Source: Phycisphaerae bacterium
GTDB taxonomy: Bacteria > Planctomycetota > Phycisphaerae > SM23-33
NCBI GenBank assembly: GCA_016929245.1
Contig: JAFGJE010000010.1
Location: forward strand, 1 to 54,877
DNA: 54,877 nt
Direction: 5' to 3'
Numbering within the stretch: position 1 is the stretch's first letter; the number at the start of each line of letters is the position of its first letter. Of the stretch, positions 26,502 to 34,614 are shown in pieces. The notes under the pieces are model-generated. The model saw only the letters and a list, made by a program, of their open reading frames with translations. It had not been told where the DNA came from and searched no databases. The translations under genes and the position numbers were made by a program.

Positions 26502-28268
26502 TTACCGGCTCATCGCCGCGAACGTCTCTTGGGGACGTTCGGGCGGTATATGTAAATATGTCAAAGTTTTCTCCAGGACCTCTTTGACCCTGGGGGCGGC
26601 TACCGTGCCGCCGTAATATCCCTTTGATCGGTCAGGGAAGTAGATTGAGATTAGACAAACTACCGCCGGATGTTCCATTGGAGCGCCCCCGATGAAACTC
26701 GCGACGTAAGCGCCGTCTATATATCCTTGTGGACCGGGGATTTGCGCCGTGCCGGTCTTGCCCCAACTTTCCCATCGATCCATCATAAATTTTTTTCCCG
26801 TACCGCGCCGAACGACGTCTCCGAGCACTTTCAGGCTCTGCCGGGCCACGTTTTCCGACAGCACGCGACGGACGATTGCGGGCTTGTACGTCTCGATCAC
26901 CCTGCCCCGCGCGTCGGTGACCTGTTCGATGATCCTGGGTTGCATCAACAGTCCGCCGTTGGCGAACGCCGAAAACGCCATCGCCAGTTGCACGCTCGAC
27001 ACGGCGATTTCCTGCCCGAACGGCACGCGACGCAGACTGTATCCGTCCCACTTCTCCAAATCCCGGACAATCCCGCCGGATTCGCCCGGCAGGAGAATTC
27101 CGCTCTTTTCGCCGAATCCCCAACGGGAAACAGCCTCGTGCAACTTGCGGTTGCCCATCTTCTCGCCGACCTTCGCCATCCCGATGTTGCTGGAATGAAC
27201 AATCACGTCCGCGAGGCTGATGAGTCCGTAATGATGCCCGTGGTCTGAAATCCGTCCCCCGCGAAGGGCGTGATAGACGCCGTTTTCGCAGTCGATCTTC
27301 GTTTCGTAATTCATCAGCCCCCGCTGGACGGCTGCCGCGGCGATAATGGGCTTAAACACGCTGCCCGGCTCGTAGGGGCACGCGATCGCGCGATTGAGCA
27401 TATCTTCGGGATTCGTGGTGGAATAGGCGTTCGGATCGAACTCCGGGGAGGAACTCATCGCCAGGATCGCGCCCGTCCAGGGATTCACGACCACGCCCGT
27501 GCCCCACTTGGCGCCGTATTCCTCGACCGCCTGTGCGACGGCCTGCTGGAGATATCCCTGGATCACCACGTCCAGCGTCAGGCAGACGGTTTGCCCGTCC
27601 CGCGGTTTTTGGGACGATTCCGGATCGGACCAGATCGGACGCCGCCAGGCGTCGCCCAGGATCACGCGCCGCCCGTCCGTGGGCGCCAGCAGAGGATGGG
27701 CTTTAAGCTCCAACCCGCAGCCGGGCTGGCCGTCGCGGCGACAATATCCCAGCACCGTCCCGGCCAGCGGGCCATTGGGATACTCCCGCCGCCATTCGTA
27801 CTGGATTCCCACGGCGCGGCATTTCAGTGCGCCGACCGCCTGGGCTTGCCCGGGTGAAATCCCGCGAGCGATCCAGACGAAGCGCCGATCCTTCTTCAAC
27901 GTCAGTTCGCGGAACACCCAGCCGGGGTCGAGTCCCAGCGTCTCCGCCAGCTCCGTCGAAATTTTTCCGAGTTCGTCGTTGGAAATGAGTTTCGGATCGA
28001 CGAAGCAACTGGGCCTTTGGCGACTCCCCGCCAGCAGGACGCTGCTGCGCCGGCTTCGGGCGTAGATATCGCCGGGTCGGGCGGGAATCGGCAGCAGGAT
28101 GCGTCGCCCCCGGGCCGCCCGGACTACCTGTTGAGCGATTCGGGCGTCTTCGTCGTTTTGTCCCAGGGCGCATTGGCGAAGCATCATTCCATGCCGCGCC
28201 GCCAACCCCACCAGTCCCGCGGCCAGCACCGCCAGGACGACGTCATGTCGCTTGATCTTCCACTTCAT
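26502..28268 (-). CDS. ftsI: class B penicillin-binding protein, FtsI-type transpeptidase
   Basis: Protein of 588 residues with one N-terminal membrane helix (about 9-28), a dimerisation domain and a transpeptidase domain. The active-site motifs are S303-V-F-K306 in EPGSVFKP, SSN (359-361) in VHSSNIGMAK, and KTG (504-506) in WGKTGTAQ. Class B enzymes of this kind cross-link septal peptidoglycan with FtsW; placement between ftsL-like and murE genes supports FtsI (PBP3) over PBP2. No PASTA repeats. ATG 28268; a palindromic repeat separates it from ftsL. Confidence 0.92.
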   Translation of the reverse strand: MKWKIKRHDVVLAVLAAGLVGLAARHGMMLRQCALGQNDEDARIAQQVVRAARGRRILLPIPARPGDIYARSRRSSVLLAGSRQRPSCFVDPKLISNDELGKISTELAETLGLDPGWVFRELTLKKDRRFVWIARGISPGQAQAVGALKCRAVGIQYEWRREYPNGPLAGTVLGYCRRDGQPGCGLELKAHPLLAPTDGRRVILGDAWRRPIWSDPESSQKPRDGQTVCLTLDVVIQGYLQQAVAQAVEEYGAKWGTGVVVNPWTGAILAMSSSPEFDPNAYSTTNPEDMLNRAIACPYEPGSVFKPIIAAAAVQRGLMNYETKIDCENGVYHALRGGRISDHGHHYGLISLADVIVHSSNIGMAKVGEKMGNRKLHEAVSRWGFGEKSGILLPGESGGIVRDLEKWDGYSLRRVPFGQEIAVSSVQLAMAFSAFANGGLLMQPRIIEQVTDARGRVIETYKPAIVRRVLSENVARQSLKVLGDVVRRGTGKKFMMDRWESWGKTGTAQIPGPQGYIDGAYVASFIGGAPMEHPAVVCLISIYFPDRSKGYYGGTVAAPRVKEVLEKTLTYLHIPPERPQETFAAMSR

Positions 28269-28295
28269 CCGTGAAGTTTCTCATCAAAAAAGTGT

Positions 28296-28389
28296 GGGTG
28301 CCGTGGTTCGCGGAACCCCAAAGGGGTGGAGCAACCACGCTCCTCGAACTGCGTGGTTGCTTCGCTACGCTTCGCGAACCACGGCACCC
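28296..28389. repeat. CGTGGTTCGCG-family inverted repeat between ftsL and ftsI
   Basis: Inverted repeat with outer arms GGGTGCCGTGGTTCGCG and CGCGAACCACGGCACCC without its first bases, and an inner pair GGAGCAACCACG / CGTGGTTGCTTC around a CCCCAAAGGGG hairpin. Half-copies occur at 33303-33348 and 48844-48881. It occupies the gap between two genes that should be co-transcribed. Confidence 0.8.
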
Positions 28390-28404
28390 TTGTATTCTGT
28401 GTTC

Positions 28405-28668
28405 TCACCGCTCCGACGGGTCAACCCGCGAGACGCTCGGTTCGCAGTACGTCATATCCAGCGCCATGACAGCCGCCCGGTGGGCGATGTGTTCCGGCGT
28501 GGTCAGCCTGCCGATCTCGACATGCCGATCCCAGATCTCCCGTCGCAACTCCGCGTGCCGCGACTGCGTCCGCTGCAGCGCATACGACAACGCCGCCTCC
28601 CGCCGGCGCACATGCACCAACCCGAGGGCGACGAGCGTCAAACCCAGAATGATCCACACCATACGCAT
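28405..28668 (-). CDS. ftsL: FtsL-like small bitopic division protein
   Basis: Protein of 87 residues: a very short N terminus, a membrane helix (VWIILGLTLVALGLVHV, residues 4-20) and a heptad-like helix (LSYALQRTQSRHAELRREIW) ending in a RLTTPEHIAHRA segment. This is the FtsL/FtsB layout, and FtsL usually precedes ftsI in dcw clusters, as here. Sequence identity in FtsL is always low, so the call rests on topology and place. rsmH and mraZ, which normally come before it, are missing; the next gene upstream is the divergent purB. ATG 28668, with another two codons later. Confidence 0.75.
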   Translation of the reverse strand: MRMVWIILGLTLVALGLVHVRRREAALSYALQRTQSRHAELRREIWDRHVEIGRLTTPEHIAHRAAVMALDMTYCEPSVSRVDPSER

Positions 28669-28938
28669 CTATAGAATCACGTATTCTTATTTTCGACACG
28701 ACGGGAACAAAGGCTTGAGGGTTTGTGAGGTTACTGTTTGAATCCGATCAGGACCGGAATCATGACCGGGCCTTGACAGGCCCGGCTCGTTGTTCCGGCT
28801 CGTTACTCCGTCCATTCAGGTTCCGTGTGGATTTCATCCGCCGGGACGAATACAATATGATTTCGCAATTCACCAGGTTCGTGGCACCTTCAAGCGATTC
28901 TTATCGCTTGTGGGTGCTAAATTCCCAAAGAAAACAGG
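28669..28938. repeat. divergent intergenic region of ftsL and purB
   Basis: Holds the promoters of both directions, though none is clear; TACAAT at about 28851-28856 is a possible -10 for purB. GACCGGGCCTTGACAGGCCCGG (about 28764-28784, first bases unpaired) is a small hairpin. At 28881-28919 is a copy of the GCACC repeat (GTGGCACCTTCAAGCGATTC turning into CGCTTGTGGGTGCT), which would fall in the purB leader. Confidence 0.5.
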
Positions 28939-30381
28939 ATGTCTGAAATGGATGACCTTCGATCAAGCTATCGCTGCCCGTTGGAATCCCGCTACGCGAG
29001 CGAGGAAATGCGGGAACTGTTCAGCGAGCGGCGGAAATTCACCACCTGGCGGCGACTTTGGCTGGCGCTCGCCGAAGCCCAGCAGGAACTGGGCCTGGCG
29101 ATCACCGACGCGCAACTGACAGCCATGCGGGCGCACCTCGATAACATCGACTACGCCCGGGCGGAGGAATACGAAACGAAATTCCGCCACGACGTGATGG
29201 CCCACATCCACGCGTTCGGCGACGTCGCCCCCGAAGCGAAGGGCATCATCCACCTCGGCGCGACCAGCCAGTTCGTCAACTGCAATACCGACATCCTCGT
29301 GATGCGCGAGGCCCTGACGCTGCTGCTGGGGCAGCTCGCCAACGTCATCGACGCGCTGGGCCGCTTCGCCGAGACGTGGAAGCACCAGCCTTGCCTCGGA
29401 TTCACGCACTTTCAGCCCGCGCAGATGACGACCGTCGGAAAACGCGCGACGCTCTGGTGCATGGACTTCATCCGCGACCTGCGGGATTTGGAATACCGGC
29501 GCGACAACCTGGAATTCCGAGGCGTCAAGGGCACCACCGGAACGCAGGCCAGCTTTTTGACGCTGTTCGACGGCGACCATGAGAAGGTCAAAGCCCTCGA
29601 TAAACTCGTCGCCGCCAAAATGGGCTTCGACAAAACCGCCTGTGTCACCGGCCAAACGTACAGCCGTAAGATCGACGCCGCCGTCGCGCAGGCGCTGGCG
29701 GGGATCGGCGCGAGCGTGCACAAAATGTGCAACGACGTCCGCCTGCTCGCGCATAAGAAGGAACTCGAAGAACCCTTCGCCAAGGGACAGGTCGGTTCCT
29801 CCGCGATGGCCTACAAACGCAACCCCATGCGCTGCGAACGGGCGACGGCGCTCGCGCGGTTTTTGATCGACGTGTCGATGAGTCCCGTCCACACCGCCGC
29901 GGAGCAATGGCTGGAACGCACGCTGGACGATTCCGCGAACAAACGACTCGCGATGAGCGAAGCGTTCCTCTCCGCCGACGCCTGCCTGCGGATCGTCGCC
30001 AACGTCGCCGAAGGCCTGGTCGTATACCCCGCGGTCATCGAAGCGAACATCGCCGCGGAGCTGCCCTTCATGGCCACCGAGAACATCTTAATGGCGGCGG
30101 TCCAGGCAGGCGGCGACCGCCAGGAACTCCACGAAGCGATCCGCCAACACAGCCTAGCCGCCGGCAGGGAAGTAAAAGAAAAAGGCAAACCCAACGACTT
30201 AATCGAAAGATTAAAAGCCGACAAGGCGTTTTCCAAGATCGACATAGACGCCCTGCTGGACCCAAAAACCTTCACAGGCAGAGCCCCGCAACAGACCGAA
30301 GAATTTATAGCGGAGCAGGTAACCCCCATCCGCGAAGCCTACGCCGATGCACTAAAATCCACAGGCGATTTGAACATATGA
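28939..30381 (+). CDS. purB: adenylosuccinate lyase
   Basis: Cytoplasmic enzyme of 480 residues of the fumarase/aspartase superfamily; it removes fumarate from SAICAR and from adenylosuccinate in purine synthesis. Family regions: [16 protein letters not shown]-like [33 protein letters not shown] with the catalytic His, [13 protein letters not shown], and the signature [15 protein letters not shown] with the catalytic Ser loop. The layout resembles the eukaryote-like PurB subgroup ([18 protein letters not shown] start). ATG 28939, with a weak AAAACAGG ahead. The FRG gene begins 16 bases after its stop. Confidence 0.95.
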   Translation: MSEMDDLRSSYRCPLESRYASEEMRELFSERRKFTTWRRLWLALAEAQQELGLAITDAQLTAMRAHLDNIDYARAEEYETKFRHDVMAHIHAFGDVAPEAKGIIHLGATSQFVNCNTDILVMREALTLLLGQLANVIDALGRFAETWKHQPCLGFTHFQPAQMTTVGKRATLWCMDFIRDLRDLEYRRDNLEFRGVKGTTGTQASFLTLFDGDHEKVKALDKLVAAKMGFDKTACVTGQTYSRKIDAAVAQALAGIGASVHKMCNDVRLLAHKKELEEPFAKGQVGSSAMAYKRNPMRCERATALARFLIDVSMSPVHTAAEQWLERTLDDSANKRLAMSEAFLSADACLRIVANVAEGLVVYPAVIEANIAAELPFMATENILMAAVQAGGDRQELHEAIRQHSLAAGREVKEKGKPNDLIERLKADKAFSKIDIDALLDPKTFTGRAPQQTEEFIAEQVTPIREAYADALKSTGDLNI

Positions 30382-30397
30382 ATTTGAAGAGATAATA

Positions 30398-31147
30398 ATG
30401 ATGAACGAAAAGCGAATAAAAACATTTTCTGAATTCACATCGTTCATTGAAGAAAATTTCTCCAACAAATATATTCTATTTCGTGGACAACCCAAAGATT
30501 TTCCCCTTCTTCCCAAAATTGCCAGACTGAATCTACATGATAACATTCTTTTAGCAGAGAAACGTATGCTAGAAGAATTTAAACGGCAAAGTATTCCTTT
30601 TCTTAGGCATACCCCTGTAAATGATTGGGATTGGTTGGCTCTTGCCCAACATCATGGGATGGCAACACGCTTATTGGACTGGACAGCCAATCCTCTAGCA
30701 GCATTATGGTTTTCTGTTCGTTTCCCACCTATCGACAATAAAGCAATTGTATGGATTTTCGCATTGCCTGATTCAGATGATATTCTCACTGCTAATATGG
30801 TCATGTCCGAAACAGAAAGTCCATTTTCAGGCGGACGAACAAAAATCTTTCAACCGAATTGCATAGCTGATCGAATCACAGCCCAAAATGGATGGTTTAC
30901 CGTTCATAAGTGGATTGACGATAAAAAAGGATTCATTCCACTGGATAAAAACAAAAATTATAAATCATACTTAACAAAACTTATAATTCCTCGCACAAGG
31001 TTTGCAGAATTTCGATATCAACTTGACCGATTTGGGATCAACAGTGCATCAATGTTCCCTGGATTAGATGGTATCTGCAGCCACATTGAATGGGTTAATT
31101 CTATTCTCGATGATGAAATTAAAACTCATGGAAAACGATTTGAATAA
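30398..31147 (+). CDS. FRG-domain protein, AT-rich, probably acquired
   Basis: Protein of 249 residues containing the FRG domain named after its F-R-G motif: YILFRGQPKDFPLLPKI near residue 26 and WLALAQHHGMATRLLDWT near 75-95. The family is found in mobile contexts and next to defence genes, and its biochemistry is not settled. Codon use is strikingly AT-rich (runs of AAA, ATT, TTT) compared with every neighbour, which points to horizontal gain. It lies 16 bases after purB, with GAAGAGAT upstream of a double ATG, so it may be transcribed from purB. No second defence gene accompanies it. Confidence 0.88.
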   Translation: MMNEKRIKTFSEFTSFIEENFSNKYILFRGQPKDFPLLPKIARLNLHDNILLAEKRMLEEFKRQSIPFLRHTPVNDWDWLALAQHHGMATRLLDWTANPLAALWFSVRFPPIDNKAIVWIFALPDSDDILTANMVMSETESPFSGGRTKIFQPNCIADRITAQNGWFTVHKWIDDKKGFIPLDKNKNYKSYLTKLIIPRTRFAEFRYQLDRFGINSASMFPGLDGICSHIEWVNSILDDEIKTHGKRFE

Positions 31148-31794
31148 TAATATCGGCTTCTCAGTTTTGCGGTGACTGTAGGCTTTGTACGTGGAATCTT
31201 CTTCAGGATTGTTTACAATCCTTCCCACCCCTCAGGGGTGTCCAGGCCCGGCCTTTTAGGCCGGGTTGGGATTGGTCGATTCCTCCCCCGTCCTTTCAGG
31301 GCCGTTGACGGCACTTCTCGGGATGTCGGGCTTGAGCCCCGAAAGAATCCTGGCGGAGCAGGTGCTCCGCCAGGCAAAATATCAATAACCCTGGGGTTCC
31401 ATTTTGATACCCCATTTTCGAATATGTCCTTGTCCCGAAGGGACAAAAGCGTTTAGCCGGGGCGTGAGCGCAGCGAACCCCCGGTACGGGATTTTTGAAT
31501 CGGAGTCCCGACGGGACGACAGCGAACCGGGAATTTCCTTCTATTGTGCAACATTCCAACATCGCTGCCGTCCCGTTGGGACTTGCGCTTCTATACACGC
31601 TTTCCGGGGGTTCGCTGCGCTCACGCCCCGGCTAAACGCTCCCCAGCCCTATCGGGCTTTAAAACAGTCTGTACATGTTTTTTGAGATGCGGGTAAAGCG
31701 GGACTTGCGCCCGTGGTTCCTTTCATTCCGCAAGCACCCACAAGCGTTTTTTTGTAAAGAACTCGCTTGAAGGCGTCACTTTTCAAACTATTGA
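31148..31794. repeat. repeat-packed intergenic block
   Basis: No gene. From left to right: CCCGGCCTTTTAGGCCGGG (about 31235-31253); a CCTGGCGGAGCAGGTGCTCC hairpin at 31349-31374; a 191-base inverted repeat at 31449-31639 with arms GCGTTTAGCCGGGGCGTGAG and complement, enclosing a GTCCCGACGGGAC / GTCCCGTTGGGAC pair; a half-copy of the GCCACGGGCGC palindrome near 31709-31725; and the GCACCC repeat at 31733-31779. Five families thus meet in one gap, directly beside the AT-rich FRG gene. Confidence 0.75.
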
Positions 31795-31822
31795 TTGACA
31801 AAACGAGAACCTCGTATATAAT
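31795..31822 (+). promoter_or_regulatory. consensus sigma-70-type promoter
   Basis: Perfect -35 TTGACA (31795-31800) and perfect -10 TATAAT (31817-31822) with a 16-base spacer. The start point should be near 31829, about 337 bases ahead of the PEP-CTERM gene at 32166, so a long leader or a separate RNA is made. Confidence 0.85.
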
Positions 31823-31828
31823 CATACA

Positions 31829-32090
31829 TCAATGTATACCTATAGGGTAGGTGATACTGACATCGTCTGAGCCGGCGATGAATTCATGTGCAGGAAGGGT
31901 AACGATTTAAGAGGGTTTCCCCTGTAAACACGGGATATCTCTTACGTATTACCATGGTATGGTTGTAGCCGGACATGGATATCCTTTTGGAATGCGTGGG
32001 CCGAAGGACTGTGAGGGATAAACCACCTCTAAGCCGATTCCTCCCACGCTTCCGGGATACGGTATTCCTATATCCATAGATCCGTCGCGG
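31829..32090 (+). ncRNA. candidate structured leader RNA or independent RNA, class unknown
   Basis: This stretch directly after a consensus promoter can form several stems: CATCG/CGATG (31861-31880); AAGAG/CTCTT enclosing TCCC/GGGA (about 31909-31943); ACCAT/ATGGT (about 31951-31962); and a long closing arm ATGGATAT (31975-31982) with ATATCCAT (32070-32077) that holds GGAATGCGTGGG paired to CCCACGCTTCC and an inner GAGG/CCTC. I recognise no known riboswitch, 6S, tmRNA or RNase P signature. It could be the leader of the PEP-CTERM gene 76 bases further on, or its own transcript; no T-run terminator is evident. Confidence 0.5.
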
Positions 32091-32165
32091 CGACGCGCGG
32101 CGAGTGGAATCGTGTCACGAATACAAGCGTGGTTTCCATCTTTTCAAAAAAAACAAAAAAGGATA

Positions 32166-32720
32166 ATGATGATGAAAACGAAAAATCCGTTCGGGAAAAC
32201 GGCTGTCGTCTGCCTGATGGTTTTAACCGGTCTTGCCTTCGCGAGTTCGGCGTATGCCGACACGACGTATTCCACCACGATGGTGTATTACGAAGGCCTG
32301 GATTTTGAAACCGGGGATATCCACGAAGATGAAATGATGTTTCCTTATCCCGACTGCGTGGATTTCCACTTCGCGTACAACGCCGGCCTGCCGATTCATG
32401 CCAGAGTATTCCAGGAATATCCCGCACAGATCGCCTTTCTGGACGAAATCCCCTTCTCGGAGGTGTCATATGATGATATCGAAACGCTTACCTTTACAGG
32501 AGGCACAATCGATATACCGTTTGAAAACGACGACACCATTATTATCCTCACTGCCGACGGGAATTACTTCAAAATGGGCAACGCCGTCGAGGATTCCTAT
32601 TCCAATGGAGTCACGTTCGATTATCAGCAACTGACGCAACACACACCGGAACCGGCAACGTGCATGATTCTCTGCGCGGGATTGACGGCGGCGGTTTTAC
32701 GTCGACGACGACAATCCTAG
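32166..32720 (+). CDS. PEP-CTERM sorted exported protein
   Basis: Secreted protein of 184 residues. A signal peptide (KTAVVCLMVLTGLAFASSAYA) precedes about 130 residues of acidic, aromatic-rich sequence of no known domain (TMVYYEGLDFETGDIHEDEM). The C terminus is a PEP-CTERM signal: HTPEPATCMIL, hydrophobic helix, then RRRRQS. Such proteins are cut by an exosortase and linked to exopolysaccharide or the surface. No exosortase gene is in the window. Three ATGs in a row follow AAAAAAGGA; the first is used. A structured leader precedes it and an inverted repeat follows within two bases of the stop. Confidence 0.82.
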   Translation: MMMKTKNPFGKTAVVCLMVLTGLAFASSAYADTTYSTTMVYYEGLDFETGDIHEDEMMFPYPDCVDFHFAYNAGLPIHARVFQEYPAQIAFLDEIPFSEVSYDDIETLTFTGGTIDIPFENDDTIIILTADGNYFKMGNAVEDSYSNGVTFDYQQLTQHTPEPATCMILCAGLTAAVLRRRRQS

Positions 32721-32721
32721 A

Positions 32722-32798
32722 CTGTAGGGCGTGCAACTTGTTGCACGCGAAATCTTCATGTGTTTCATTGCGCGTGCAACAAGTTGCACGCCCTACAG
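32722..32798. repeat. TAGGGCGTGCAAC inverted repeat, full copy
   Basis: Arms CTGTAGGGCGTGCAACTTG and CAAGTTGCACGCCCTACAG are exact complements, and GTTGCACGC / GCGTGCAAC form inner pairs. It starts one base after the stop codon of the PEP-CTERM gene and overlaps the stop codon of the converging macro-domain gene (TAG within CTGTAGGGC, minus strand). A half copy is at 34587-34614. Confidence 0.9.
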
Positions 32799-33284
32799 AT
32801 TCTTCTCATACACCTTCAAGTCGTTTTCGGAGAAGCAGCAGAAGGTGATTTTGATTTCAGCGTTGGTTTTTTCCAAAAAATCTTTGCACGTCGAAACGGC
32901 GATCTGGGTTGCTTCTTCTATCGGATAGCCGTACACGCCGGTGCTGATCGCGGGGAACGCGATGGTTTTTATATTCTTTTCCTTCGCGATTTGAAGGCAG
33001 CGGCGGTAGCAACTTGACAGTTTCTCGCTTTCGCCGTGGTTTCCGTCACGGTAGCGCGGGCCTACCGTGTGGATGACGTATTTCGCGGGAAGGTTGTATC
33101 CTTTCGTGAGTTTCGCGTCGCCGACGGGGCAGCCGTTCAAGGCGCGACATTCTTCCAGCAGTCCTGGCCCGGCGGCCCGGTGGATCGCCCCGTCCACGCC
33201 CCCGCCGCCCAGGAGCGAAGTATTGGCGGCATTGACAATCGCGTCGACGGCAAGCGTCGTGATATCCGCACGTATCACGTTCAT
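32793..33284 (-). CDS. macro-domain protein, ADP-ribose-processing (YmdB-like)
   Basis: Single macro domain of 163 residues, of the class that binds ADP-ribose and often hydrolyses O-acetyl-ADP-ribose or ADP-ribosyl groups. Readable motifs: [20 protein letters not shown] (the Asn and Gly-rich loop), [10 protein letters not shown] and [17 protein letters not shown], all intact. ATG 33284 preceded by GAGGA. Its stop codon is inside a repeat. No ADP-ribosyltransferase gene (DarT type) is next to it. Confidence 0.93.
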   Translation of the reverse strand: MNVIRADITTLAVDAIVNAANTSLLGGGGVDGAIHRAAGPGLLEECRALNGCPVGDAKLTKGYNLPAKYVIHTVGPRYRDGNHGESEKLSSCYRRCLQIAKEKNIKTIAFPAISTGVYGYPIEEATQIAVSTCKDFLEKTNAEIKITFCCFSENDLKVYEKNL

Positions 33285-33302
33285 GGCGTCCTCCTCCGAT
33301 AA

Positions 33303-33348
33303 CGTGGTTGCTCCACCCCGTTGGGGTTCCGCGAACCACGGCACCCAC
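33303..33348. repeat. CGTGGTT-family half-copy
   Basis: CGTGGTTGCTCCACCCCGTT runs into GGGGTTCCGCGAACCACGGC, the same elements as at 28296-28389 but with only one half-unit. It lies directly upstream of the macro-domain gene, between its start and the aminotransferase 3' end. Confidence 0.7.
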
Positions 33349-33401
33349 GATTATCTCTTAATTCCTTCGTGCTCTTTGTGCCCTTTGTGGCTTCTTCGGT
33401 C

Positions 33402-34559
33402 TTAATGACCCGCGATGGTTTTGATCGTGTCCACGACGTAGGCGTAATCGTCCGCCGTCATTTTATTGTGCAGCGGGATGGCCATCGAATACTGGTCGGC
33501 GTCGCGGGCGTTGGAGCAGTCTTCGGGCTTGTATCCGAAGCGCGTGCGATACAGTCCCAGCATGTGCACGGCGTGCGTTCCGGGGCGCGTGGCGATACCG
33601 GCGTCCTTCAGCCGGGCCATAATCTCGTTTCGCGGCAACGGCGCCGTCGTCGGATCGACCCACGTGACGAACGACTGATACGCGTGCCGACATCCTTCCG
33701 GCGCCGTCGGGCAGCGCAGCCAGCTTAATTCCGCCAGTTCGCGCCGATAATAGTCGGCCCGCTGGTTGCGTTCGTCGATGAAGCGATCCAGCTTGCCCAT
33801 CTGCACCAGCCCGACCGCGCCCTGCAGATCGGTCATGCGATAATTGTAGCCGAGAATATTGAATTCCGGCAGCAGGTACGGCGCCGGTCCGTGGTGACGC
33901 TGCTCCTCGGAGATCTCGGCCCCGTGGTTCCGCATCTTGTTGATCTTCTCCGCGAGCGCGTCGTCGTTGGTGGTGATCATCCCGCCCTCGCCCATGGTGA
34001 TGCTCTTTCGCGGATGGAACGAAAACGACGCCGCCGCGCCAAACGTCCCAAGGGGTTTGCCCTTGTAGGCGGCCCCGGCGCCGCAGGCGGCGTCCTCGAC
34101 GAGGGGAATCTCCCCCGCGACCTCGCGCAGCGCGTCGATGTCGGTCGCCAAGCCGAACAGGTGCACCGCGATGATCGCCTTCGTTCGCGGAGTAATTTTC
34201 TTCGCGGCGGCCGCGGGATCGATGTTGAACGTCAACGGGTCGATATCCGCCAGCACGGGCGTCGCGCCGCAGTACAGTACCGCGTTGGCGGTGGCGATCC
34301 ACGTGAACGACGGCACGATCACCTCGTCACCGGGACCAATTCCCATAGCCGCCAGGATCAGGTGCAACCCCGTCGTGCAGTTGGACGTGGCGATGCCGTG
34401 TTTCGCTTCGTGTCGCTGGGCGAAGGCTTTTTCCAACGCCGCCACCTTCGGGCCTTGCGTCAGCCAGCCGGTCTGGAAACATTCGCGGGTGGCTTGCCAT
34501 TCCTCGTCGCCCATGCAAGGCTGGGCGATATGAATCGTTCGTGTCCGCGTCGTCGTCAT
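33402..34559 (-). CDS. DegT/DnrJ/EryC1 sugar aminotransferase
   Basis: PLP enzyme of 385 residues that aminates keto-sugar nucleotides. Visible are the substrate opening GWLTQGPKVAALEKAFA, the PLP aspartate in LVEDAACGAG (D156), and the Schiff-base lysine in SFHPRKSITMGEGG (K185). Typical products are amino-sugars for O-antigen, capsule or, in the GnnB branch, GlcNAc3N for lipid A. ATG 34559 follows GGATGGAG by nine bases. It is followed upstream by an SDR epimerase gene, suggesting a small nucleotide-sugar pair. Substrate unresolved. Confidence 0.9.
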   Translation of the reverse strand: MTTTRTRTIHIAQPCMGDEEWQATRECFQTGWLTQGPKVAALEKAFAQRHEAKHGIATSNCTTGLHLILAAMGIGPGDEVIVPSFTWIATANAVLYCGATPVLADIDPLTFNIDPAAAAKKITPRTKAIIAVHLFGLATDIDALREVAGEIPLVEDAACGAGAAYKGKPLGTFGAAASFSFHPRKSITMGEGGMITTNDDALAEKINKMRNHGAEISEEQRHHGPAPYLLPEFNILGYNYRMTDLQGAVGLVQMGKLDRFIDERNQRADYYRRELAELSWLRCPTAPEGCRHAYQSFVTWVDPTTAPLPRNEIMARLKDAGIATRPGTHAVHMLGLYRTRFGYKPEDCSNARDADQYSMAIPLHNKMTADDYAYVVDTIKTIAGH

Positions 34560-34586
34560 GCGTATTGACTCCATCCTATAAAAAAT

Positions 34587-34614
34587 CGCGTGCAACGAGT
34601 TGCACGCCCTACGC
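34587..34614. repeat. TAGGGCGTGCAAC repeat, half copy
   Basis: CGCGTGCAACGAGTTGCACG then CCCTACGC, related to 32722-32798. It lies between the aminotransferase and SDR genes and supplies the TAG stop codon of the SDR gene on the minus strand. Confidence 0.8.

Noticed and set aside
28740-28860. tRNA-like fold near the purB upstream region
   Set aside because: The GGCCTTGACAGGCC hairpin does not extend to an acceptor stem or a TPsiC loop.
31172-31685. Two frames of about 93 codons in the gap after the FRG gene
   Set aside because: They lie entirely in inverted repeats; the reading is a by-product of GC-rich palindromes.
31829-32090. Possible cyclic-di-GMP, cobalamin or 6S RNA
   Set aside because: Key conserved strings of these families were looked for and not found, so it is only listed as unclassified.
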